This document shows, piece after piece, positions 25,594-52,488 of a stretch of 62,500 bases of DNA. The notes beneath the pieces were generated by a model, which saw only the letters and a program-made list of their open reading frames with translations, did no database searches and had not been told where the DNA came from. How positions within the stretch are numbered: position 1 is the first letter of the stretch; every line of letters begins with the position of its first letter. Source of the stretch: Anaeromyces robustus (lineage: Eukaryota > Neocallimastigomycota > Neocallimastigomycetes > Neocallimastigales > Neocallimastigaceae); the NCBI GenBank assembly GCA_002104895.1, contig MCFG01000044.1, forward strand, positions 57,501 to 120,000, read 5' to 3'. The translations under genes were made by a program, and so were the position numbers.

Positions 25594-27285
25594 TAAAATA
25601 ATTATAAATAACTTAATACTAATCACTGTTGTTAAAAATGTTACTTTTTTTTTTTTTTGAAAATAAAAAAAGTACTTTATTTATTAATATTTAATTGATA
25701 ACCATTTTTAAACATTTATATAAATTGTAAATTTCATAATTTAAATAATTAAAAATAATAAAAATAATAAAAATAAAATTGAATAAAAATTATTATTATT
25801 TATTATTTATCTATTTCGTTTTATTATTGTTATTTATTATTTATCTATTTCATTTTCATTTAACTTTTTTTCTTTCTTTCTTTTTTTTTTTTTTTTTTTT
25901 TTTACTGTTGATAATCAATTAATATAAATTATATAAATATATAAAAATTATATTAAATTAAAAAAATATAAAATTTGTGTACAACTAAAATTATATTTTA
26001 CTTTAAACACTTGGTGTGTGGTGGATATTGCTTTGTTTATTATTTATTATTATTTATTATTAAATAATTAATCTTGTGTATATATATATAACCCAAAAAT
26101 TTAATTTATCTTTTTTTGTAAAGAAACAATAATTTTCAAAAAAGATAAAACAATAATTTTCAAAAAAGATAACTTTTATTATAATTAAAGTTTTAAAATT
26201 ATAAATCAATTGATAAATGGTAATACAATATATTTTATTATATTTATTATATTATAGTATATATATAAGAGTATAATAAAAAGTATTAATGGTGTACAAA
26301 GAAATTATAATAAAAAAAAAATTTTTTTTTTAAAAAATAGAATTTAAAAAATAGAAATAATAAAATTATTAAATTTAATTTATTAACGGTTAATCAGGAA
26401 AAAAAATTTTTTTTTCCTTTTTTTTAATTAAAATTTTTTTAAAAACAAATTAAAATTTATTAAAATTTTTTTATTTTATATTTATTTAGATTATATAAAA
26501 TATTTATTTAATTTAATTTAATTTATTTATTTAATTTATTAAATACAAAATTTATTTAATTTATTATTATTTTTTTTTAATAAAATAAAAAGTCGATCTG
26601 TTATAGTGTAACAATAACAAATAATAAATTAATTAAAATTAATTACATAATAAATTCTTTTTTTTTTATTTTTAATAAAAAGAATTCTTTAATTATTTAA
26701 TAATAAAAATTCTACTTAACAAGAAATTTAATATATTTTATATTTAAGTAATTAATTAGAATAATTAAAAAGAAAAAGATACTAATATATAAATCCTTTT
26801 TTAATTATTTATTTATTATTATTAATTATTATTATTATTATTATTATTATAAAGAATTTATTTACATATTCATTTTTTATAATCTTATATCAAGGAAAAG
26901 TAATAATACAAATAAAGTAATCAAAAATACATTTAAGATTAAGTTTAAAAAAAAAAAACTTTAAAAAATGCTTTTTTTTAATTAAAACATTATTACACAT
27001 ATTACATAATATTCATTTATTTAAATATAAAAAATTTTATATAATAATTATTATATAATATAATATAATATAATAATAAAATATAATATATAAATATAAT
27101 AATATAATATAATATAATATAATAATAAAATATAATATATAAATATAATAATATAATATAATATAATATAATATAATATAAAATATTTATTAATTGTTTT
27201 ACAATTTATTAAAAGGAAAAATGATTAATTATTAGATACCTTATTTAGTAAGTAAAAAAATCTTTTTTTTTTTTTTTAAAAAAAA

Positions 27286-27325
<40 letters not shown>

Positions 27326-27780
27326 GATAAAATTTTTATTTTTTTTAATTTTATTTTCCTTATTTTTAAAAAAATTATTTTAATTAATTAATTATTAATT
27401 AATTATTTAATTAAATATGGAAAATCATAATTAAGAAAAAAAAAATTTTTATATTAATTGATACAATACTTTAAAAAAAAAATTTTAAAAAAATTTTGAT
27501 ATAAATATAATAAAAAAGAACTTTTTTTTTCTTATATTTTTATTTTTGTTTTTTTATTTTTATATATAAATAAATAAATATATAAAAAAAAATTAATAAA
27601 TATTAATAATTATAATTTCATTAAAAAATAATAATAATAATTCTATATATAAATTTTAATAATTCTAATAATAAATTTATAATTTTCCAAAAAAATAAAT
27701 AAATAAATAAATAAATAAATATAGATATATAAAATATAATAAAATAAAAAAATAATAAAATATAATAATAAAAATTAAAT
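25594..27780. other. Intergenic AT-rich DNA
   Basis: Poly-T, (ATT)n, a 49-bp imperfect tandem repeat at about 27050-27180 (listed separately), (AAAT)n at about 27285-27325 and 27690-27720, and a short direct repeat of caataattttcaaaaaagat near 26126-26170. It should hold the 3' end of the MATH/SH3 gene and the promoter of the pectate lyase gene. I see no further gene. Confidence 0.75.
27050..27182. repeat. 49-bp AT-only tandem repeat
   Basis: The string aataataaaatataat begins at 27072 and again at 27121, embedded in (AATAT)n. About 2.5 copies. Confidence 0.75.
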
Positions 27781-29070
27781 ATGAAATTATTAAATTTAAG
27801 TTTATTATTAGCTTCAGTTATTATCGGAACTAACGCTAATATTCCAATTGGTTTCGGTGAAGGTACAACTGGTGGACAAGGTGGTAGAGTTTATCATGTT
27901 AATACATTGAAAGAATTTAAAAATGCTTTAAATAATAATGGTAACCCAAATGGTAAAAAAATTATTTACATTGATTCACCAATTAATGGATATGTATATG
28001 ATAATGGTAGTTTAATGACTGAGGAATCTTTATTTCCTGAATATTCTTTCCAACAATATCTTAACTGTTTTACTAGTGATGGTACTCAATCCATTAATTC
28101 TTCTCAATGTCAAGATTTATTAAAAAAACGTACTCAAGCTATGAAAAAATTACAAAGTCAAATAAAGGTTAAATTTACTTCAAATACTTCTATTATTGGT
28201 AAAGGAAATCAAAGTAAAATTGAAGAATTATCTTTTCAAATTGTTGATGTTAATAATGTTATATTACAAAATTTATCAATTAAAGCTCCAAATGATTTAT
28301 TCCCAGAATATGGTCCATCAGATGGTTGGAAAGCTAGATATGATGCTATTACTATTCAAGGATCTTCAAATATTTGGATTGATAATTGTTATTTAACTGA
28401 TGGTGATAAAACAGTTGAAAAAGCTCCTATCTACTTTAATAATCATATTGAAAGACATGATGGTTTAGTAGATATTATTAAAGGTTCTGATCTTGTTACT
28501 ATTTCAAATAGTCGTTTTGAAGATCATATTAAAACTATGTTAATTGGTAGTAGTGATACTTTTACTGCTGATCGTGATCATTTAAGAGTTACCATTTATA
28601 ATAATGTTTTTATTAATTGTCATCAACGTATGCCAAGAGTTCGTTATGGTAAAGTTCATATTTTCAATAATTATTATTATGCTGATGATTATAAAAAATA
28701 TCCAGTTACCTACAATAATGGTAAATTAGTTTTAACTCATTATTACTTAGGTTTAGGTTATGAATCAAATGTTCTTTCAGAATATAATTCTTTTAATTTT
28801 CCAGATAATAGACAACTTGAAAATACAAATGTTGCTCTTATTACAAATTTCGGTGGTTATATTTTTAATGATATTGGATCTCAATACAATGGTAATTATA
28901 TTGATATGAATTCTCTTGCTAAAAGAGATTTTGAAAAGAATAGAAGTAATGGTAATTCATTCACTACTAATACATTTAATCCACATATTTACTACAATTA
29001 TAATATTACTAATAACATTAGAAATGTTAATGATTTAATTAATCAAGTTCCAACTTGGATGTTTAATTAA
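27781..29070 (+). CDS. Secreted pectate lyase, polysaccharide lyase family 1 type
   Basis: Intronless, 429 aa. Residues 1-19 form a signal peptide ending TNA. The mature protein starts IPIGFGEGTTGGQGG, the conserved N-terminal PL1 motif. Parallel beta-helix landmarks follow: YDAITIQG at 187-194, NIWIDNCYLTDG at 197-208, GLVDIIKGSDLVTISNSRF at 228-246 and HIKTMLIGSSD at 249-259. HQRMPRVRYG at 281-290 contains the RxPxxR signature with the catalytic Arg. Asp residues around 201, 227 and 231 sit where the family binds calcium. The reaction is beta-elimination of polygalacturonate outside the cell. There is no dockerin or binding module at either end, so the enzyme is probably free rather than cellulosomal. 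The lack of introns fits a bacterial origin. It is convergent with the scaffoldin-like gene downstream. Confidence 0.92.
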   Translation: MKLLNLSLLLASVIIGTNANIPIGFGEGTTGGQGGRVYHVNTLKEFKNALNNNGNPNGKKIIYIDSPINGYVYDNGSLMTEESLFPEYSFQQYLNCFTSDGTQSINSSQCQDLLKKRTQAMKKLQSQIKVKFTSNTSIIGKGNQSKIEELSFQIVDVNNVILQNLSIKAPNDLFPEYGPSDGWKARYDAITIQGSSNIWIDNCYLTDGDKTVEKAPIYFNNHIERHDGLVDIIKGSDLVTISNSRFEDHIKTMLIGSSDTFTADRDHLRVTIYNNVFINCHQRMPRVRYGKVHIFNNYYYADDYKKYPVTYNNGKLVLTHYYLGLGYESNVLSEYNSFNFPDNRQLENTNVALITNFGGYIFNDIGSQYNGNYIDMNSLAKRDFEKNRSNGNSFTTNTFNPHIYYNYNITNNIRNVNDLINQVPTWMFN

Positions 29071-30040
29071 ACATTTAAGTTAGAACTTGATTAATTAATA
29101 AAAAAAAATTTTTTTTTGATTATTTTTTACTGGATAAAAAAAATACAAAAATAGTTTTGAATTAACAAAAAAAAAAAAAAAAATAATTGTTTATATATAG
29201 AATTATTTTATTATTTATGAAATTTATATTTAAAAAAATTATTGTTAAAAATTGTTTTTTAAATAGAATTTAAAAAAAAAATAACAGTATTTACTTATTT
29301 ATTTTAATTATAGAAAAATATAATATATATAAACCTCATCTGGATATGAGTAGTTAGAATGTCAATAAAAATATTTATTAAATAAAAAATTTAAAAAAAG
29401 ATTAAAAAAAAAAAATAAAAAAATAACAAAAAAATACATAAAAAATTATACAGTAAAAAATAAGTATAATAAAAAAAATAAAAATAAATAAATAAATAAA
29501 TAAAAATAAATAAATAAATAAAAATAAAAATAGAAATAAATAAAAAAAATAAAAAACATAAAACTAAAAAAAAATAAAACTAAAAAAAAATAAAACTAAA
29601 AAAAAGTAAAAATAAAAATATAAAAAATATAATGAAAAAAAAAATATATAAATAAATAAAAATAAATAAATAAATAAAATTTATAATTTGATTTTTATCT
29701 ATTATTTATTTATACTAATATTAAATAATATTATTTTAATTTTTTATATACATAAATTAATAAATTAATAGTTACATTTATTTATATATAATAATTTATA
29801 AATTATTTCATCATAGAATTAACATTTGAGATTTAATAGAATATAAAATTATTTAAAATAATTTATATATTTAATGATATATTTTTTATTTAATTTAATG
29901 ATATCTATGTACTTATTGTTTATATTTTAATAGCTTTTTTAATACAATGTTATGGAAGTCTACAATTAATATTAGTATTATTATTTTTTTTTTTAAAGTT
30001 TTTATTTTGGGTTAAAATATATGATTAATATGATTATATT
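29071..30040. other. Intergenic region between two convergent genes
   Basis: A-rich, with short (AAAT)n and (AAAATAAA)n tracts at about 29470-29660. It should hold both 3' UTRs. No gene seen. Confidence 0.75.
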
Positions 30041-41825
<11,785 letters not shown>

Positions 41826-42451
41826 TTTTTTTATTTTTCTTTTATATATATATATAGATATATATTAATTTTTAATTATGTTATAAATAAATCTATATAT
41901 ATGAATTATTTATTTATTTTTTCGTTAATTTTATTTTTTTTATTTATTTATTGAAAATTTTTTACTTTATTATTACTTAAAAATTTATAAATTGTTTTTT
42001 AAGTATTTAAAATATTCAGATATAAAGATTTATATAATTTTTGTAAAAAAATTTATTAAAAATTTTTTTAAGTAATTTCTTTTTTGGCTTATTAAATAAT
42101 TTATAACAATTATAATTTTTTTATGATTTATTATTAGATGATAGATTTTTAACAAAAATTTGGTTTTCATTAATATTTTTTGGTTACTTAATATATAGAT
42201 AATAAACTTTGTTTCTGGTTACTTATTATAGTTTTTAGAATTTCCTAAAGTAATAATCTATTAAAAATTAAATAATTTAAATAAACAATAAAATTCATTA
42301 TATTATAATTAAAAAATTATATTTTTTCAAGAAAATAATTTTTAAGCTTATGATATTTTTTTTATTATATAATGATTTCTATATTTTAAATAATATCATA
42401 TTCAATAAAAAAAAATAACAAAGTTATTATGATGAAATATTAATAATAATT
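41826..42451. promoter_or_regulatory. Shared intergenic region of a divergent gene pair
   Basis: About 630 bp between the start of the scaffoldin-like gene (-) and the start of the PNS1-like gene (+), so it must hold both promoters. It has T-runs, TATATA blocks near 41848-41866 and the palindromic-looking segment tggttactta near 42180 and 42217. No element can be assigned with confidence. Confidence 0.4.
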
Positions 42452-45381
42452 ATGGATTCAGATTGTAATAGTTTAGAGGATAGTGTAAATATACTTAATA
42501 GTTTAGAGGATAGTGTAAATATAAATGATAATATAGAAGAAAATACAAAGATATCTGAAAATGAAATTATAAATAGCAGTATAAATATATATGAAGTTGA
42601 AAATAATATTAATGTAAATTTAGAAAAAAATTCAAAATCATCTAAAACATCAATTAATGATGATTTAGATAAAAATTTAATAATATCTGAAAGAGAAGTT
42701 ATAAATAATGGTTTAAATGAAAATATAAATATATATGAGGAAGAAAATAATGTTAATGTAAATTTAGAAAAAAATTCAAAATCATCTAAAACATCAATTA
42801 ATGATGATTTAGATAAAAATTTAGTAATATCTGAAAGAGAAGTTATAAATAATGGTTTAAATGAAAATATAAATATATATGAGGAAGAAAATAATGTTAA
42901 TGTAAATTTAGAAAAAAACATAACATCTAAACTATCAATTATTGTTTATTCAGATAAAAACTCAAAGATTTTAAAAACTGCAATATTAGATGATGATCTT
43001 GATAAAAATCTAAAAATATCTAAAACATCACTTAAGGATTCAAAATTATCTATAACTTCAATTAATAACTCAAGTATCGAAGATTTAAAATATATTCCTC
43101 CAAAAGATAGGAAAATACATGATATTTGGGGAATATCGATTTATATAATAACCACTTCTTTAATGTTTTTTTTGTATATTCAAAGTATTAGTGTTCTACA
43201 ATTATATGGTATGCCTGACAAAGAATCATTTTATGTAGAACTTTTTAATTCTATTACAGATGATGATAGTGGAAATATATTTAAAGATAATACTTCTGAA
43301 ACAATGATAAATGAAAAAAATCTATCATTTATTAATCAAAAAAAATATTATAATGATTATGAATATTATAATTATAATATTTACAATAATTCTCTAAACT
43401 ACATAGATATTTCTTATAATAATAATAACTTAAATTACAATAATTCCCTAAACTACATGGAAATTTCTTATAATAATAACTTAAATTATAATTATTTATT
43501 ATCTTCAAATGATAATAATATAAATAATTATATAAATAAAAAAGAAAATAATTATAATGAACAACAACCAAAAAACGGAAATAATGAAATGGAACAACCA
43601 AAAAATACAAATAATGATATGGAACAGCCAATGAATGAAAATTATGACAAAGAAGAAGAAATAAAAAAGGAATTGGAAAATGAAAATAATGAAGAAATTA
43701 GTATAGAATCAGAAGAAATTAAAGATTCTAAATCTTTGATTATCATTTTATATTTAATAAGTGTTAGTTCAACTTTTGTTGTTGCTTGTATTTACTTAAG
43801 CTTTTTATTATTGTAGGTTTAAATATTAAATATAAATATATAAATTTAAATAATAACATTATTATTATTATAATTATTATTTATATATATACAATTTTAA
43901 ATTTTTATCATTAATTTTAATGAAAAAATTATTATTTCTATTATGATTGTTGTTATTAATAAATAATAAGCTTACATAAAATTTTGGCTATTATCACAGT
44001 AATTGGAATTTATTCAGTTGGATCTGGATTAGGAATATATTTTTTTTATCAGTGGATTATAACTAAACTTGAAAATAAAATTATTATAATTTCATCATGT
44101 GCAGGGTTATTTATAATTATAAGTATTTTGGTTGTAGTATTTTTTTATTTATTTCGAAAAAGAATATTATTTGCATTGAAAATCTTAACTTATTCATTAA
44201 AAATCATCAAAAAGCATTTTACTATAGTATTATTAAATTTATTAGTAACGTTATATGGATGTCTTATAAATTATTTAATTGTAAACACTCTTTATGCTAT
44301 TGTAACTTATTTTGATAAAACAACAACAGAAAAAGATAAAACAAAAATATTAACAAAAAGAGTAAATTTAAAAGAAGTTTTTTATATCTTAGTAATTCTT
44401 TTCCTGTATTTCTATAATAACGAAGTATTGAAAAATTTGATACATACAATAGTATCTGGTGTAATATACTATACATTTTTTGATAATTACATTAATTTCA
44501 ATCCTGTAATCAAATCTTTATCTAACTCAGTAATTAAAAATTTAGGTTCTATTTGTATTGGTAGTATATTAGCGGCAGTTATAAGAGTTCTTGATGGAGG
44601 TTTAAAAATATTTGAAACTCTATTTATTTTACCTATGTTTATCAAAAATAAACTGAAAAGTGTATGCTGTTTCTTTAAAATTATTGGTCATATATTATAC
44701 CTAGGGATTATAGGAATAATTTTTCCATTTTACTTTATTATTTTATTATTGGAATATTTAATTAAATTAATTGAATTAGCAATGAAATATTTTAACTTTT
44801 ATACATTTACTAATATAGCTATGGAAGGTAAATCTTACCTAAAAGCATCAGTAGATACATTTTCTATTGTAAATAAATATAAAAATAATGCTTTAATTAA
44901 TGATTATATAATTAGATACTTATTATTAGCAGGACAATATTTTATTATTTCGGTAGGTGTAGTAATCACAAAATTAACAGCGGATTATATTGGTATTGAA
45001 AAAAGTAATATTATTATATATGTTACGGGAATAACTTTAATTTTTAAAAAGTTATTTGCATCAATTACTCAATCAGTTTTATCTTCTACTGTGGCTATTT
45101 TTGTTGTTTTCATTAGAACAGGAATTGTTGGTAAGTTTGAAAGGGATATTGAAGAGGATAAAAAAAGTAAATTAAAAAAGGCTGCTGTAAAATCTGAATT
45201 ACTTGGTATGGTGAAAAAAGGTTATTATAAACTTGAATTTGGTAGTGAAGGAATAGAAGAACTACAAGATTTATTTGATGTATATACAGAACTTTATGGT
45301 GATCCAATAGATATTATTAAAGAATATCACAATAAAATTGTCAGTAACTTCTTGAATGAACAATTAATAAAAGCTAGATAA
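42452..45381 (+). CDS. Choline-transporter-like (PNS1/CTL family) membrane protein with long repetitive N-terminus
   Basis: Two exons, 42452-43812 and 43971-45381, joined across a GT-AG intron at a split Phe codon (tt|c); 923 aa. Residues 1-200 are acidic and Asn/Ser/Lys-rich with 48-aa repeats. The first membrane helix starts near residue 228 (IWGISIYIITTSLMFFLYIQ). A long Tyr/Asn loop with PKNGNNEMEQ-like repeats leads to helix 2, which spans the intron. The rest carries the CTL pattern: a FYLF-like segment, NLIHTIVSGVIYYTFF, IKNLGSICIGSILAAVIRVL, and IAMEGKSYLKASVDTF followed by a helix. The family includes yeast Pns1 and animal choline-transporter-like proteins, about ten helices in the plasma membrane. 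The actual substrate in fungi is not settled. The N-terminal extension and the large helix 1-2 loop are unusual. It is divergent from the scaffoldin-like gene and shares its upstream region. Confidence 0.82.
42575..42930 (+). repeat. 144-bp coding tandem repeat (48 aa)
   Basis: The string gaaaatataaat starts at 42719 and 42863, exactly 144 bp apart, with a more diverged partial copy from about 42575. Copies are nearly identical in DNA (a few substitutions over 100 bp), so the duplication is recent. The unit encodes ENINIYEEENNVNVNLEKNS followed by a Ser/Lys/Asp-rich half. Confidence 0.9.
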
Positions 45382-45562
45382 AGATGAATTAATATATATA
45401 ATTATTAATTAAATATTAAAATAATATTATATAAAAAAATGTTAATGTATTATATATATATATATTGAAATTGTTTTATCTTTAGAATAAGTAATTGTTT
45501 TTTTTTTTTTTTTTAATTATAAAACAAAAATAAAACAATCATATAAATAGATAATAATATTA

Positions 45563-45601
<39 letters not shown>

Positions 45602-46054
45602 AATATATAAATTGTAAATATATTTATTATATAATTTTTTTTATTTTTTCTATAATATATTATTAAATCAAAAAAAAAATTATTTATAATTTTTTTTAAT
45701 ATTTTGAATTGGAATATTTGAAAAATAAAAAAAATACAAAAATTTTAAAAATTGGAAACTTTAAAAAAAAAAAAAAAAAAAAAAAAAGAAATTGGAAACT
45801 CTAATGAAAAAAATTATAAAATATAAAACTTTAAAATTTTTAAATTTTTATAGTTTTTATATTTATATATTATATATTTTTATTAATAATATAATCCTAT
45901 ATAGTGAGAATCGAATCTATAAAATCTTTTATCTTTGATAAAGAAAGATTTTATCAGTCATCTTACAATACATTTATAAAATATAATGACTTTTTTTTTA
46001 TGTCGTTTTAATTTTTAAAAAATTTTTGAAACTTTAATAAAGATTAGAAAAAAA
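45382..46054. other. Intergenic AT-rich DNA
   Basis: Poly-T at about 45568-45600, poly-A at 45764-45787. A more complex patch at 45895-45975 contains an 11-bp hairpin (taaaatctttt / aaagatttta-like) and a short T-arm-like gaatcgaatc. No gene supported. Confidence 0.7.
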
Positions 46055-50109
<4,055 letters not shown>

Positions 50110-52401
50110 ATAATGAATTTTAAAATTTATATAAAAATATTAATATCAATAAAATAATAAAAACATTAATAATAATTATTTATTATAAATAATCATAAAT
50201 AAACAAATAAATAAATAAATAAATAAATTTAATGATAACTAATTTATTTTATATTTAACAGATTTATATAAAATATTTGTATAACTTGTATTTTTTAATA
50301 TTTGTATAACTTGTATTTTCTATATTATAATTCTATTAATTTTAAAAATTAAAATATTAATGTTTATACATTTTCTACGATTGTAATAGCTAATAACACA
50401 TTTGTTGAACTGTATATATATATATATATATAAATATTAAATAAATGTTATTACAATATACAGTATTTTCCGAACAGATATGTTTCCAACGAAAATGTTT
50501 TTTGTTAAACCTAATTCAAGTTTTTCAATTTTATATATATATATATATATATTTTACTTTTGAAATTTTCTTTTTTTTTAAAAAAATTTTTTTTGGTTTA
50601 ATATATAAAAAAAAAAAAAAATTGGTTAAATATAATTTTTTTTAATCATAAAAATTTTATATATTATTTTTTATCCAATAAATTAATTAAAAGAATTTTC
50701 TTTAATAATTATTTTTAATTGCAAAAAAAAAAAAATAAATTATAATAAATATTAAAAAATTCAATGCTTGTATATATTAAAAAACAAAAAAAAAAAAAAA
50801 AAAAATCATTTTAATAGACTTTTTTACTTTTTTTAAAAAAATTTTTATATAATTAAAAATAAAAATAAAAATAAAAAAAAACTTAAATATTTTTTATTTC
50901 ATTTTCATTTGGGGATTAACAACTAAAACTAAAATAATTTAATTAAATATATTGTAAAATTGTAAAAAAAAAAATATGTATTTGAAATTTGTTTAAAAAA
51001 AACAATAATAATTATTTAATTAAAAATTAACATTTATATATATATATGTATAGAAATAATTAAAATTAAAACTAAAGTAAAAAAAAAATAAAATAAAAAT
51101 AAATAAAAGATGAATAATACTTTTTTATTATTATTACTATAATTATTTAGATTTTATTAGAATATGTAAAATATGTGTTAAATGTATTAAAATATACTGT
51201 ATTAAATTTAATCTATATTTATATAATAAAACTTTATCAATTAAACTCTAAAATATTTTGTTTTTTGTTTTTTGTTTTTTGTTATTTTTTGTTGTTGTTT
51301 TTGTTTTATAGTATAAAAAAAAAAACTTTTTTTTTATTTTATATTAAATATAATTATACTTATTATAAATTATACACATTAAGGTACATCAGTCATACTT
51401 CACTATGTTAATATAAAATCATGTAATTTATTATAATTTAAATATTTGTAATGGATATGTTTATAAAAATATTTATAACTCTTTAAATAATTTACAAATA
51501 TACAAAATAATTTAATTAATACAGATGATAAAATATATTAATAAAGTTGATATAATTATTAAAACTAAATGACTTTTAACATTTAGTTTATTTTATTTAT
51601 TTGTTTATTTATTTATTATACTCAATTAAGATTAAAAAGGTTTTACATTTTATAATTATAGAATAGAAAAATTGAGAAAAATATTGTTATTAATTTTAGG
51701 GGAATCACTCCTCTTCAAAGACTGTATTTGAAGAGGAAGTCTAATCTCTCTTTAATATATATATTTTTTTATAATATAGGAACGTCAAACCATGACTATC
51801 ATGTATATGCTCTTTATAAAATTAAAAATCGTAGCATTAAAAAGTAATACGAAGAATTACATTAAGGCGTGTATGTATAATCTTCATCTGATAGTGAAAT
51901 AGTTATTAATATTCTTTCAATTTTAATGAAAATCTTATAGAAAATAGGTTTCATTTTAATTTCAACATTGATATGTGTATGTAATTTTGTGGAAAATAAT
52001 CGTTACATATGTAATGATTTATTAGACCATACTTTAAATATTATCTTGATGTATCATCGATAAAAAAAAAATTAATAATAGTTTCTTTTTTTTTTAACAT
52101 AATTATTTTACAAATCATATTTTTATCACTGAAATAAATCTTTTTCATATATATTTAAAATAAAATTTGATTATTTATTTATATAAAAAAAATTCCAAGT
52201 AATGAATGTGTACCACAATTTGTTTTGTATTAAATAATATTAAATGGTTTAAAATTATTAAAAGATTTATTTACTTTTAACATATTTGAAACAAATCATG
52301 TGATCAGCATATATAATTTATCCAAAAAAAATAAAAAATAAAAAATATAAATAGAAAAAAAAAAAAAAAATAAAAAAGAAAAAGTTAAAATAAAAATAAA
52401 A

Positions 52402-52456
<55 letters not shown>

Positions 52457-52488
52457 GCAAATATGAAATTAAAATAATTTATTTTAAA
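50110..52488. other. Intergenic region with one more complex patch
   Basis: Mostly A/T-runs, (TATA)n and an (AAT)n tract at 52409-52453 near the GPCR start. A 23-bp direct repeat (aatatttgtataacttgtat plus ttt) occurs near 50271 and 50299. Between 51690 and 52065 the sequence is less repetitive and holds a perfect 10-bp hairpin (listed separately). No ORF over 30 codons there looks like protein. It may be a decayed gene or an RNA gene. Confidence 0.6.
51710..51736. other. Perfect 10-bp hairpin in a complex intergenic patch
   Basis: cctcttcaaa, a 7-nt loop gactgta, then tttgaagagg. The stem has four G-C pairs, which is striking in DNA this AT-rich. Role unknown. Confidence 0.7.

Noticed and set aside
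43984-45381. Separate 465-codon gene starting at 43984
   Set aside because: It starts with TTG in mid-helix, and a GT-AG intron joins it in frame to the preceding exon of the same transporter.
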